From the NCBI GenBank assembly GCA_024082115.1, contig JAMRYE010000010.1, positions 124,001-188,000 of the forward strand: a DNA stretch of 64,000 nucleotides, written 5' to 3'. The DNA is from Rhinocladiella similis (Eukaryota; Ascomycota; Eurotiomycetes; Chaetothyriales; Herpotrichiellaceae). This document shows, piece by piece, positions 47,189-59,194 of the stretch. How positions within the stretch are numbered: position 1 is the first letter of the stretch; each line of letters starts with the position of its first letter. The translations under genes were made by a program, and so were the position numbers. The notes beneath the pieces were generated by a model. It was not told the DNA's origin. It worked only from the letters and a program-made list of their open reading frames with translations, and searched no databases.

Positions 47189-48966
47189 ATGAGCAGTACG
47201 AGCAACACTGTGGCCGACAAGGCCGAGCTTATTGCAACAGAACATCATGAGATGATGTCGACTGACAAGGGGGATGATCATCCTGACAATGGCATCCCTG
47301 TTGGAGACGCAGAGAAGCGCAGGCTCTCAAGAAGGATCTCTCTCCACCTGATACCTATGTTGGCTATAGTATACTCATTCTCGGTCATCGATCGAGTCAA
47401 TATTGGACAGGTCTGCTTCTACCACCGTGCCCCGTAGTAGCCAATCGTGGACGACTGACCATGAAACAGGCCAAGGTCGTTGGAATGACCGAAGATTTGA
47501 ACATGCATGGAAGCGCTCCGTATTCCGTGTGCCTGCTTGTCTTCTTCCCGGCTTATATGATGTAAGTCTTTTGTCCGTTCACATCAACGACATAAATTTC
47601 TCACACCAATGGAAGAGCCGAATTGCCCAGAAACATGGCCCTAGTCAAGTTCGGAGTTGCGAAGACGCTGGCATTCTTGATGCTTGCATTGGGCGTAAGC
47701 ACGCTGGCGCAAGGTCATACCCAACACTGGGGTGTTCTCGCCTTTTGTCGTGTCCTGGTCGGAGCCTTCGAGGCCAGCATTTTCCCGGCGTGCATCTACC
47801 TGATTTCTAGCTGGTATGTTCGGTACGAAGCTCACAAGATGCTCGCCATCCTGTACAGTATTGGACTGGTGGCCAGCTCCTTCGCAGGGGTGTTGGCGTA
47901 TGCTCTTGCGTTGCTGGAAGGTCGTGCTGGATGGCTTGGCTGGAGGTGGATTTTCACCGTAAGCTTCCCTACTCGCATAGTCAGACCGTTCAGCTTACAT
48001 GTTCAAGATCGAAGGAGCAGTAACTGCTGCATTCGCGGTACCGACCTACTTTTTCATCGTTGACTTCCCCGATAGAGCCACTTTTCTCTCGCAGCGGGAG
48101 AGAGAGATACGTATGCAAGACCTGAACGACGACAGGGGCGATGCAGCAACTTCACAAATCACCCTCAAAAATCTCAAAGATCTGAAAGGCGAGCTCGCAA
48201 TTCTGGTATGCTACACATGTCGCTGATTATGGGGAGACTGGACCATTTGGCTAGTCACATTCATGTATCTGTGCAATGTCTGCATGGTGTATGGCCTGGC
48301 ATTTTACGTGCCGTCTATATTGGTGGTAAGCTGATCTCGAGGTGGAGAGTCTGTCTAGTCTAACAGACCTTCAATCAGGGGCTGGGGTACTCTGGTCTTC
48401 AAGCAAACTTGCATAGTGCTCCTCCGTATCTGGTTGCAGTTGGATTCCTGCTATCGAGTTCGTACTTTGCCGATCGAATGCAGCGTCGGCTTCCTCTTGT
48501 CATCATACAAGGCTGCATAGCCATTGTTGGCCTTGCCAGTAAGTCTTCTCGTTGGCCCTTCGAGACATCGGAGATTCAGGATGACGTTCGCAAAGTGGTC
48601 TCCTAGGTTCATCTCTCCCCGGAGACTCGATATGCAGGCACATGTCTGGCAATTGCAGCGTGCCAATCCAACAATTCAGCTATCCTGTTTTTCGGCCAAA
48701 ACAATGTCGTGGGCTCGTCCAAACGATCTGTCGCCTCCGTCCTTAACATTGCTGGGGGAACAATTGGCGGATTGCTAGGCAGTACGATCTACCTCCAGAG
48801 GGAAGCTCCCACGTACACCACAGGACTAGGCGTCACCATGGCTCTTCAAGCGTGCTTGATCTTGACGAGCATTGCAGCTTGGGCTAAACTTGCCAGCTAT
48901 AACCGCGCAGCCGACAACGGACGAGCAGTTTTCAATGGGGTTGAGAGCTGGAGGTGGACTCTATAA
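47189..48966 (+). pseudogene. DAL5/allantoate-permease-type MFS transporter, apparently frameshifted
   Basis: Exons as read: 47189-47410, 47470-47561, 47616-47958, 48008-48205, 48255-48325, 48379-48538 and 48638-48966. Anion:cation symporter (ACS) features: VIDRVNIGQAKVVGMTEDL after TM1, PAYMIAELPRN, GAFEASIFPACIYLISSWY, GWRWIFTIEGAV, SAPPYLVA, GSSKRSVASVLNIAGG. The sum of exons is one base short of a multiple of three. The fault is local: exon 48008-48205 ends in phase 0 but the next exon needs phase 1 (V of VTFMYLCNV split as G|TC), as if one G was lost where CTG meets GTATGC. Reading on unspliced meets TGA at 48224. Likely an inactive gene, or a misread G. Family substrates are allantoate, nicotinate or similar organic anions. 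Confidence 0.65.
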
Positions 48967-49564
48967 TGCCTTACGGACACCTCGTGCTTCAAAGAAGGCC
49001 ACAAATAGGCTGTTCATGCAGACAGGCCGATTATGGTCCGTCGCCGCATGGCACGAGGTGGTGCGAACAGGTGTCTTGGCTCTTTGTTTCGTGTAGACAT
49101 CTCATAGACTCGGCTGTTGAACCAACGTCCCCAAGAACGCTTCGAACACCTGAATCGGCCCTGGTTTGAATATTCCACAGTCCGACAATGGTGAAGCGAG
49201 AAAGATGTCGACTCGGGTGAGCAGAATGAAGGAGGGAAAAGGTCGCCTGTGCTTCGCCGTAGCCTCTAAGCCTCCTTGGGTAAGTTTCGTGTCTGGCGCA
49301 ATTAAACGCGTCGCCCTCACGTCTCGCTCAATCTTTTTCGTGTCTACTGAAGGTGTATCAGTGTCGGTCGCTTTCTTGGCTCGTTCATTCATTTAGATAC
49401 TTTTGACTTGGAGGCACGAAGTTGTGTACCCATTATCGCCTCAGGTCGATCAGATATCCCAAACTGCGCGGCACCACCCCATAGCGTACTCGGCTTTCCC
49501 TCTCGTCCAGAACCCGACTCGAAGCCTTTCTTTCCAGAGCATCTGATCCAATAATGAGAGTGTA
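48967..49564. other. Intergenic region, no gene seen
   Basis: 598 bp holding the 3' region of the MFS gene and the promoter of the GDP-mannose transporter. Nothing else recognised. Confidence 0.5.
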
Positions 49565-50936
49565 ATGTCGGACAAGAGGAACGAAGATCCCGAGACAATA
49601 GGAATGAGCAAGATGAAAGAGAAGGAGTTTGGTGAACGGGAGAACTTCCTGTCGGAGCCTACGCCCCATCATCAACCTCGCGACAATGGCAACATGGGCA
49701 GTGTGCTCTCGCAACTCGAGAACAACCCTGGTGCTGCTGTTCTCGCATACTGCTTCTCGTCGATCAGTATGACGGTTGTCAACAAGTATGTCGTTTCAGG
49801 CTCTTCTTGGAGTTTGAATTTCCTTTATCTGGCCATTCAGGTAGGTCAACTTTCCAACATGCTGGCTCCACGTCAAGATCTTACAATTGATACATTCTTA
49901 TTCTCGATAGTCCATGATTTGCACGGTTGCAATTCTGGTTCTGAAGAATATGGGCATGATACCTAATCTCGCCGCCTTGGAGAGCAGCAAGGTCAAGAGA
50001 TGTACGTCTGCCGCAGCCAAGGGTTGCTCGGGCTAATACTGGATCAGGGCTCCCCGTGTCCATCGTCTTCGTCGGCATGATTTACACCAGCACCAAAGCT
50101 CTTCAATTTCTATCGGTTCCCGTCTACACGATCTTCAAGAACTTGACCATCATCGTCATTGCTTACGGCGAGGTGCTGTGGTTTGGCGGCAGCGTCACGC
50201 CTCTACTTCTGCTATCGTTCGGCTTCATGGTGCTCAGCTCCATTGTTGCTGCATGGGCAGACATCCAGGCTGCGTTGCAGGGCGTTGGGCACTCGGTTGA
50301 AACCACCGCAGCCATATCGACCTTGAACGCCGGCTATGCGTGGATGGGGCTCAACGTCTTCTGCACCGCCTCGTACGTTCTGGGCACGCGCAAATTCATT
50401 ACCTCGCTGAATTTTAAGGACTGGGACAGTAAGTTGTTATTTCTCGATGATAACCAACGCCAGGCTTCGCAACGCGTACTAATTATTATAACCTAGCCAT
50501 GTACTACAACAACCTGCTCTCCCTCCCCATTATGATCATCTGCTCGTTTATCACCGAGGATTGGTCTTCGGCCAACTTTGCGAAGAATTTCCCCGCCGAG
50601 TCACGCAACAACATCATGATTGGCATGTTCTATTCTGGCTTGGGTGCCATCTTCATCTCGTATTCTTCTGCCTGGTGCATTCGCAAGACCTCGTCCACTA
50701 CGTACTCGTTCGTTGGGTACCTGAACAAGCTTCCTCTCGCCATCAGTGGTATTGTCTTCTTCGATGCTCCTGTCACATTTGGCAGTATCTCGGCTATACT
50801 GCTGGGGTTCTTCAGTGGCCTTATCTACGGCTATGGCAAGGTGAAGCAGAAAGAACAGTCGAAGCAGATTCTTCCAACCTACCAGCCGGTCATGAGCGCC
50901 AGTTCTCAGAGTCAGAAAGATGCTTCCAGATCATGA
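49565..50936 (+). CDS. gmt: GDP-mannose transporter of the Golgi (VRG4/GMT type)
   Basis: Four exons: 49565-49840, 49911-50001, 50048-50428 and 50497-50936; introns 46-70 bp; 395 aa. Nucleotide-sugar transporter family with VRG4 hallmarks: SISMTVVNKYVVSG in TM1, IYTSTKALQFLSVPVYTIFKNL in the middle, and VGYLNKLPLAISG, the position of the GALNK-type substrate motif. It exchanges cytosolic GDP-mannose for GMP across the Golgi membrane for mannosylation of glycoproteins and lipids. The cytosolic N-terminus (about 55 residues) and C-terminus are hydrophilic. No lesion. It is normally a conserved core gene, so its place among accessory clusters deserves a copy-number check. Confidence 0.94.
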
Positions 50937-51705
50937 GACAATTCTGACTAGGAACCTGGACGGGACCAAAACAATTCTAAGGACACGAGACCGTTTCTTC
51001 CGGCTGCGCCATACGCTTTCGGTGCGATTGTTCCTGCAGCATGAGGTGGTTAGACCGGGACACGACGTCTTTGGTTTCTGGGTTTCAAGGTGTGTACCTA
51101 TGTATATATTTATGTGTGTGTGTATGAAAGATAGACTTTTCCCGGGGTACAAAAGAATCATACGTGATCTTCACCCGAAATCAGCCTGATGACTCCCCGG
51201 TCAGTACTTGAAGCGTCTCTCCTGTTGTACCATGTATGGCGCGGCTGAGGCTCTATCCGCAGATAGCATCTTGTGATTGGTGGAAGGTTAGAGGAGGAAC
51301 CAGCTCCAGATCGTCCTGTCTCCCTACATTTTTCGAGGCCCAGCGGCGATATATACATATGTAGGTGAGCTTCGACCAGTTCGGAGATTGTACCAGTACG
51401 AGCAAGAAGGTCGAGCCACCAGCCTCGGCTAGTAGTGGCCACTAAACCAATCAGGTAAGACTCGACTTTGAAGCCTCGCGATAAGAGAACGAGGTACTTA
51501 TTGTTATCGTTCTCCATTCTTGTCTACATTCATTCTACCCTTGAGTTCCAGCAACGACCGGGAGTCTCTTCTTTTCGGGCGGCACGTCCTACCTGCAGGC
51601 CTTTGGGGCCAAGTAATCGATGCTGTTTCGAAGCGTGGACAAGATCAAGACACAGCCTCGGTTAATCACTCAAGAAAGATATCCAAAAGTTGCGCATTCA
51701 GAACG
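50937..51705. other. Intergenic region, no gene seen
   Basis: 769 bp. A short TG/TA-rich run (51085-51125, with GTGTGTGTGTATG) is the only simple-sequence feature. Confidence 0.5.
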
Positions 51706-53756
51706 ATGCCACGCAAAACCACAGGCTGCTGGACATGCAGGGCTCGCAAAAAGAAATGCGATGACGCCCGCCCGTCCTGCTCGGCTTGCACCTTACGTTC
51801 AATAACATGCTACGGCTACGATGCAAAGCCGATATGGATGGATGGCGGTCCGGCCGAGAAGGACATGATGGACACAATTCAGCGACGCATCAAGGAGAGT
51901 TACAGGCGGCGGCGAACTCGCCGGTGCAAAATCACCGGTAGCAGTAACAACTCTTTTTGCCAGCATGACCCTGGTGTGGGAGCTACACATGGCCCATCAT
52001 TCGTGGAATCTCCGTCATCGACAGCATCGTGGCCAGAGCAGAGGTCGGTCTTGACAACTGACAAATCTCCTAAGCGACTACAGCGCATGACACCTCCGTA
52101 CGATCAAGATTGTTGCCTTGCGGTCAAGAGGCCCTGCGAGCCCGAAAAAAGCAATCTCAGCTTGCTCTATTCTAACTCGGCATACATGTCTACCCGACGC
52201 AATGCTGAGCCTAGCCCTGCTTCCTTTACCCGCATCTCCTTCACTGAATCCGAACTCAACCTGGTTATGTACTACTTAGACCACATTTTTCCACGTGTTG
52301 CCCCCTTCTTCCAATACTCGGCGGCAGACAACGGCCGTGGTTGGCTGCTCAACCTGTTTCTACGCATCCGCCCCCTCTACACTGCTGTCATCTGCCTGAG
52401 TGCGTGCGACAAAGCGCAATTCGTCCTTGGCCCGCTTACTGATGTTCCGCAACCCTACCACGACCTTGAGATGCAACATCTGCAAAGTGTGGCCGATCTG
52501 CGCGACCATCTCGACCAATTGGCCACGAGAACAGGTGCCAGTCAAATGGCAGCCGGGGTTGAGGCGCTCGTGTGTATCATTCACCTTATATATTTTGAGG
52601 TTTGTAATTCCTGTTTCTCCTAATCCCCTTGTTCATCCTTGAATTTCTGCATTAAGGCTTCTGCGTTTGCTTTGCGTTTTACACATGAAACTAATCTAGA
52701 ACTGCCCTGTCTATATAGCTCTGGATCCCCAGAAGAGGCTTTGGGCTCAGCCATTGGACAATGCATCTCGACGCCGCCAGTGCTCTTTTATCGACTCTTG
52801 ACATCGCCTCGAGCCCCTCCATCTCAGGCAATGGAACTTCAACGCCTGACCCTACCTCCCCGGCCGAAGGATCTGACAGCTCGATAGAGACCAATATTCC
52901 CGTCCACCTCCTTTCGGATAGCGAACAGTCTGCTTTCTTCTTCTTCCTTGGCTGGTATACTTACGTCTTCATCTGTGCCTCAGCCACTTTCGGAATGACT
53001 CCGCAATCGGCCCAAGCCATCGCCCGCATCAGAGCTATCTATCAACCCCAGGAAAATAGCCTCAGGGACCTACGCGGTTGCGAGGACTGGGTTTTGCTTA
53101 CCATTCTCGATATCGCCGTCTTGAAGGACTGGAAGCAGAAGGCTTCACAAGCTGGGACGCTTAGTTTTCGAGAACTGAATCGCCGTGCCGTCTTGATTGA
53201 GAACAGACTCCAAGAAGGTGCTGAGCGATGCGCTCTTCCTGCGCTGCGATCATCCTCGACCACGTCTTCGACATCGATGTTGATACGTGATGGTTGCGGT
53301 GTGGGCACTCATTCCACTTCGATTCCAACATCTTCGTCATCGCCAGATCTGTCACGGGGTGAAGAATTCCAAATAATCACCAGCACCTTCATCCATGCTG
53401 CCCTTGTATACCTTCACGTCGTTGTCTCAGGATTCTACCCGAATATCCCCGAAATCCGGAACTCTGTCCTCCAGACATTGGCCGCGCTCGAATACATGCG
53501 CACTTACTCGGCGCACAACATTCCCTCCTGGCCTTATTGTATCGCGGGATGTCTGGCCTTGGAATCAGACTACCCACGCTTCCGTGCGCTATTTCCGCCA
53601 TTTGAGGAAGGTAAGCATCCCTTGGTCATGACCATGTGGACGCTGGAAATCTTAGAGGAATGTTGGAAGAATCGGGCATCGCAGCCAGAACGGGAAGAGA
53701 CTTGTGGTTGGGTCACAGCTATGAATCAACTAGGTACTCGACTATTGTTGCTGTGA
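51706..53756 (+). CDS. Zn2Cys6 transcription factor (N-terminal zinc cluster)
   Basis: Two exons, 51706-52599 and 52719-53756 (intron 119 bp, phase 0); 643 aa. The zinc cluster is at the extreme N-terminus with cysteines at residues 8, 11, 18, 25, 28 and 35 (GCWTCRARKKKCDDARPSC), typical of the Fungal_trans_2 (PF11951) class. A basic RRRRTRR tract follows at about residue 72. The body has ELNLVMYYLDHIFPRVAPFF and a Trp/Cys-rich C-half. It ends 39 bp from the end of the convergent amidase and is the only regulator in the amidase/symporter/dioxygenase stretch, so it is the likely pathway-specific activator, acting with a general nitrogen factor (inference). Confidence 0.88.
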
Positions 53757-53795
53757 GTGACAGGCCAGTGCTACTCTTTGAGACTGACTGCCGAA

Positions 53796-55761
53796 TTACA
53801 CGGTTTTCTCTTTGGCAGCTAGCGAGGTCGAAATCAACTCTACCAGACCTAGAATCTTTTCTTCTTGGAGTCTCCGCCCCACGAGTTGCAGGCCAACAGG
53901 GGTGCCGTGTTCGAGCTCGGGGTCGTCTGAGAATCAGTTGTTAGCGACTTGAAACATCTATCGGCTCCAGAATGACACGTACTCTCTTTCCACGCTTTTT
54001 TGTCTGCTTCATTCATTGGCTGATAATTGTCGTCGAAAGCGTCTATATCTTTGTCGACTTTGGTCACGGGGAACACGACTGACGTATAGTCCAGTGCATT
54101 GACCCAAGGGGTGTACCCTAATTCATGTCTCAGCTCGCACAATGTTAACACATGAATCAAAACCCACCGAGTGGAACTGATCCGCCAAATTGAAATGCTG
54201 GCACTGCTGACACTGGTGTCAAAATGGCGTCAACAGGTCTGCCTGATGTGGTCATAGTGGCCGTGCTGTTCCAGTACTCCATGTATTCCTTCTGATATTG
54301 TCGAAGACGCAGATTGACCTCCCACATCTTGTCAACTGTCTTGGGCGTGCCGGGCTCTTTTCCGTACAATGCCGCAACGTCGCTTGCAAGAGTCTCGCCG
54401 GAGAGCCCAATGTGATGCCAGATATCAAGGCCTGCGTCGGCAGTGAAAACATCAAGCTGTGACCCTTTTCAGTATGAACACATCAACTTTTGGTGGCTAT
54501 GAGGACTTACGGCGAGTCTTATTATCTCTTGCTGGCAAGGAGGTTGCCATTCAAAAACCTCGTGGCCCAAAGCAGTAATGGCTTTTTTCACCGTCTCAAA
54601 TGCACGCCTTACTGCTGGCTGGGGATTCACAGCTCCATCAGTAAAAAGAAGTCCAAATGTTAGCTTGCTACCATCTGTAGGCAGAGGCGCGTAAAGGTTG
54701 TCCCTCCAAGGTAACTCCACAACTGCAGGATCGTGCAGCCATGGTTTCTGACTCAATACAGCTTGAAGCATCAACTTCAAACTGCCAAGCGACGTTGCCA
54801 ATGGTCCACAGACGGAGGGAATGGTGTTTTGACCCGGCATACTGTTGGCCGCACCGGCGTATGGCAAACGACCAAACGATGGCCGGATACCATACAGGCC
54901 ATTGAAGGCGGATGGAATTCTTCATCCTTAGTCAGTTGAAACATATTTGACATCCAGGCTCCCACGATCAGACTGACCTTATACTCCCACCAATGTCCGT
55001 CCCAAAGCCGATCGGGCTTCCACGCATGCCAACAAGGGCCCCTTCACCTCCGGAGCTACCACCGCAGCTAAGAAGACGATTATGTGGGTTCAATGTGTAG
55101 CCAACGATGTTGTTCCAGGTAATTCCGCTCATCACTGTGTGCGGCAAGCTCGTTTTGCAGAATGGTACTGCTCCCAATGCTTTCGCTTCTCGCACCAACT
55201 CGCTATCGACATTTTTCTCTTTTCCACTTCCTTTAACGCCTTCAAATGTATCGATCCAGCCGACATAGCCCATGGTCGTCTCGACTCCCTTGACATGGAA
55301 CTGGTCTTTGAAGCTGACCGGCAGCCCGTGCAGAGGACCGGTGGGACCGTTTCCGGCGGCAAATGTTGCGTCAAGCTGTTTGGCATGTTCGATTGCTTGA
55401 TCGAAGAAGATCTCGTGGAGGCAATTGGTCTGCGCATCGGACAGTCAGCATCGACGTGATCATTTCCTCCTATTCAGATGCTACGAACCAATTGGTGTGC
55501 GAGAGCTGCTCTGTGGCAGAAGGCCGTCACAACTTCTGTTGCCTTCCATCTACCGCTCGTCGTATGCTCAGTTATGGTCACCGCATCGCTCTCCGTGATT
55601 TCAATCTCTCGAGCGGACAAGAACTGTTGAACATAAGATCCAGCGACAACTTTCTGAGCCTCAGGAGATGGAAGCGGCTTTGGCAATCTCCAGTCTGGAC
55701 GAATAGCAGCTAGAATCGATTCTCGCTTCTTGGAAGCGCGTTCCTCCCAACTCAAAGCCAT
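53796..55761 (-). CDS. Amidase (amidase signature family)
   Basis: Six exons on the minus strand: 55761-55489, 55429-54978, 54919-54511, 54456-54168, 54117-53983 and 53926-53796; introns 50-59 bp; 562 aa. The Ser-cisSer-Lys triad is visible: Lys132 in PVSFKDQF, cis-Ser216 in CGGSSGGEGALV and nucleophile Ser240 in GTDIGGSIR. Flanking signatures include LPHTVMSGITWNN, NPHNRLLS and GTPVGLQLVGRR near the C-terminus. It hydrolyses carboxylic amides to acid and ammonia; fungal relatives include acetamidase-type enzymes. No signal peptide, so cytosolic. It is divergent from a urea/polyamine-type symporter across a GATA-rich promoter, which fits nitrogen acquisition. Confidence 0.94.
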
Positions 55762-56604
55762 CGTAGCGGTCACAGGTCAATTGTTAGAGGTACTGTCATT
55801 GCTCTTCCGGTGCGACATAGTGCCCTTTTTATGTTTATGGACTCTATAAGTATTTCCACTATATGGACAGGTGACCGCGGCTACCAAGCGGGCGACGAAA
55901 GAGGAACCAGCAAAATAATGTTTACGTCCCCTCCCGATAGGTGACGCGCTCCAAGGCATCGCATCCTTATCTCTAAGATATCCATTCAGGCCTGTGGCCT
56001 GTATGAATCTGGGCCTCTGAATATGCAAGACTAGTTGCGAATTATTAATCTGGAGGAAGGCGCAGCTTGGGATAGACAACGGCGGCAACATACAGCACGC
56101 TGAGCATTGATACCAAAGTATGGGGAACGCAGTATATCTTAAGCGATAAGGCACAACTGCAACCTCAGTGGCCGAGAACTGATAACAACGGCGCCTACAT
56201 GCTCTATTCTCACAAAGGTGTTGACAGGCGCCATGACACAACGGCGGGCAAGCCCTTAGCGTAGGCGCGGTTCGAGTTATCAACGGCGGCAACGTCGTTG
56301 AAACGCCTGGACCTTTGCTTCATACCGACGGCAGATCGAGCTTCCATGGTAGTTGATACACAAAGCGATAGCGATGGCGATATCATTGATACATTGACTT
56401 CAATGACTCTGGCATGGCTAGTCTGGACTCTCTTATCTTTGAGACCCCTTTGGGATTCAAACAGACCACATATCTGAGGCTTTCTTATCTCTCGAACGTC
56501 GCGATTTAGAGATATATAAACATGGGCCGGTGCAGACTCGACAGGGAAGCTCAAGGCTTCGAAACACCCTTGGTTCGGTTCTTCGATCGCAGCTGTCAGT
56601 CATC
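55762..56604. promoter_or_regulatory. Divergent promoter rich in HGATAR (AreA-type) motifs
   Basis: 843 bp between the amidase and symporter starts. Seven HGATAR motifs are seen: 55935-55940, 55967-55972 (reverse), 56144-56149, 56180-56185, 56366-56371, 56433-56438 (reverse) and 56485-56490 (reverse). About 2.5 would be expected by chance at even base use. HGATAR is the binding core of the fungal nitrogen GATA factor AreA/NIT2. No gene is seen inside. Confidence 0.5.
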
Positions 56605-58950
56605 ATGTCATCGTACTCGGTCGGCCCTGAGTTGAGGGTGCTCAGCCCTGGGGTTGGGTATGGCATTATCGCAGGGATAGGCGCAGCTTTTAGTCTAATT
56701 ATGATCCTCACTACCAAGTTTCAGAACCGATACTTTGCCTTTTCAACCAAACAATCCGAGGAGTTTAATACGGCGTCGCGGAACGTCAAGCCGGGTCTCA
56801 TCGTTGCTGGCATTGTCTCGGCTTGGACCTGGTCTGCTACCCTCTTGACCAGCTCCACCTTTGCGTATAGCTTTGGTATTTCTGGCCCGATGTGGTACGC
56901 GGCCCTCGGCTCATCCCAGGTCATTCTATTCGCCCTCCTCTCACTTCGAGTGAAAAGGGATGTACCAGGGGCACACACATTCCCGGAGATTGTGCTCTCA
57001 CGTCATGGCAAAGGTACGCATGCTGCTTGTTTGTAACTTGACCGGTGCACTAACTCGTGGCCAGTGGCTCACGGCATCTTCACCTTCTTTGGCTGGGTCG
57101 TCAACATGTGTGAGTGTCTACTTGTGGATATTAATCGTATCTGCATCTGAAAATATCATGCTAAGATACACGGCATACAGTTGTCGGTGCTACCTTGGTG
57201 CTCGGCGGATCACAGGTCCTAGCAGGACTCTCTGGAGTCAACGTCTATGCAGCCTGCTTTATTGTAAGAAGTTCCATCCAACGGTTTGATATGTTCTAAC
57301 ATGGTTGGCGACGCAGATTCCTATCGCTGTCGCTGCTTATGTCATTCAAGGAGGTCTGCGAAGCACCTTTGTAGCCGACTATCTGCACACTGTGATTCTC
57401 TTTGTGGCGATTTTCATCTTTGCCTTCACTCTATACACCTCGGACGACTATGCCGGAAGCCCAGGACGAGTCTATGATTTATTGGTTGAAGCGTCGAGAG
57501 CGACTCCGCTCCCAGGAAATCGCGATGGCTCGTGGCTTACATTTCGATCGACAACTGGAATCAGGTTCGCAGTCCTGGTCTTCCTGGGCAGCTTTTCGAC
57601 AGTGTGGATGGATCAGGCTTATTGGCAGCGCGCCATTGCTTCGAAGCCAGAAACGAGTGTTCAGGCATATTTGTTAGGTGGTGTAAGTGCACTCGTTTCC
57701 AGCCTATTCAATGTATACTGATATTGAGGTAGCTCGCATGGTACGGTATACCCTACGCATTCGCTACAGCCATGGGCCTGGGTGCTGTTGCTCTGACAAG
57801 CTCTCCGTCATTTCCGACATATCCCAACCCTCTCACGCCTGCGCAAGTCGGTGGTGGATTTTCAGCCCCTGCTACTGCAATCGCTCTCATGGGCAAGAAT
57901 GGAGCCGCTTTGATGCTGCTCTTGCTGTTCATGGCAGTGACGTCTGCTGCGTCGGCTGAGCTCATCGCAGTTTCGTCACTGTGGACGTTTGACGTCTACA
58001 AACTCTACATAAATCCGTCAGCATCATCCTCAAAACTGGTCAAACAGGCACACTATGGCATTGTGGTCTACTCTTTACTTTTGGCGGCCTTCTGCTGCGG
58101 GCTAAGTGCCAGCGGTATCGACATCACCTGGATTATTACCGCTGGCGGTGTTCTTGTTGGAGGCGGAGGAATCCCACTAGGATTCATCGTTCTGTTCCCG
58201 ACGTGGGTCTCAACGACTGCGGCTAATGGCGCTCCTTTAATTGCTTCGCCAGCAGGATTGATCGCCTGGTTTGTGACTACACATATCCGCTCCGGATCTA
58301 TCACTGCGGTCACTACAGGCGACTTAACCAACGCCCTGGCGGGAAGTGCGACAGCCTGTGGTACCGGAGCAGTTGCGGTCGTTGCTTTGTCCTTACTCTT
58401 TCCGTACAAATACACCTCAACAGACCCTGCACACATTGCCCGCGTGGAAAAGATTCGAGGAACCGCCGCACTTGGCGGACATGAAATGGTCACAGATGTA
58501 GCTTTGACTGAGGACCCTACCGCCAGCGAGACAAAGCCTAAGGCCTCTGATCAACCGACCGAGACCGACAAGACGGCCACGAGTACTTCGCCTCCGGAAA
58601 CCACGGCTCCTACGGGCAACGATGTGGTTGACTATCTTACCACCAACCATATCGAGCCTCTAGACTTCAAATCGTACCACAAGGCCCGGCGACTGGCTTA
58701 TTGGAGCTGTGCGGTATTCTTTGTTGTCGCCATCATTTTGTTCCCGTTTACCTTTTACGGCACAGGTTGGATCTTCACCAAAGCAGCATTCGAAGGTTGG
58801 GTTGTTATGAGTCTGATATGGATCTTCTTCAGTGCTCTCGCGTGCATCATCTGGCCCATTGTGGAAAGCTATCCTGCACTGAGGGATATGACAATGATGC
58901 TTGTTCACGACACTTTCCGCCGTAAGGGAACAGCAGAATCATCAGACTGA
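56605..58950 (+). CDS. DUR3-like urea/polyamine symporter (sodium:solute symporter family)
   Basis: Five exons: 56605-57013, 57065-57109, 57181-57263, 57317-57682 and 57733-58950; introns 50-71 bp; 706 aa. SSF (PF00474) landmarks match fungal DUR3: VGYGIIAGIGAAF in TM1, NRYFAFSTKQSEEFNTASR, GLIVAGIVSAWTWSATLL, GGSQVLAGLSGVN, YVIQGGLRSTFVADYLHTV, WMDQAYWQRAIAS, GLGAVALTSSPSFPTYP and SAASAELIAVSSLWTFDVY. A Thr/Pro/Glu-rich cytosolic loop precedes the last TM pair. It is a plasma-membrane, proton-coupled importer of urea or related small amides and polyamines by family. Divergent from the amidase, it may import the amidase substrate. Confidence 0.94.
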
Positions 58951-59194
58951 CTATGGCCGAGTGATGGAAAGTACAACGATGGTACGATAGCGTCATTAGA
59001 CAAAGATCGCTTCGCTGGATGATCGTCCACTACAATAAATTCTGGAAATGCAATGAATCAGGATACTGGTACACTAGATTTAGTCATATTGTAGACTTTA
59101 TCTCAATAGAAGAAAACTGTTAGCAACAACAATGTTCCTGAAGCGCGGGATGATGTCCAGAAAGCTAGATCCAAGTATATGGTCCTCAACAGCA

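Noticed and set aside
51085..51125. GT-rich microsatellite
   Set aside because: Too short and imperfect to be called a repeat locus.
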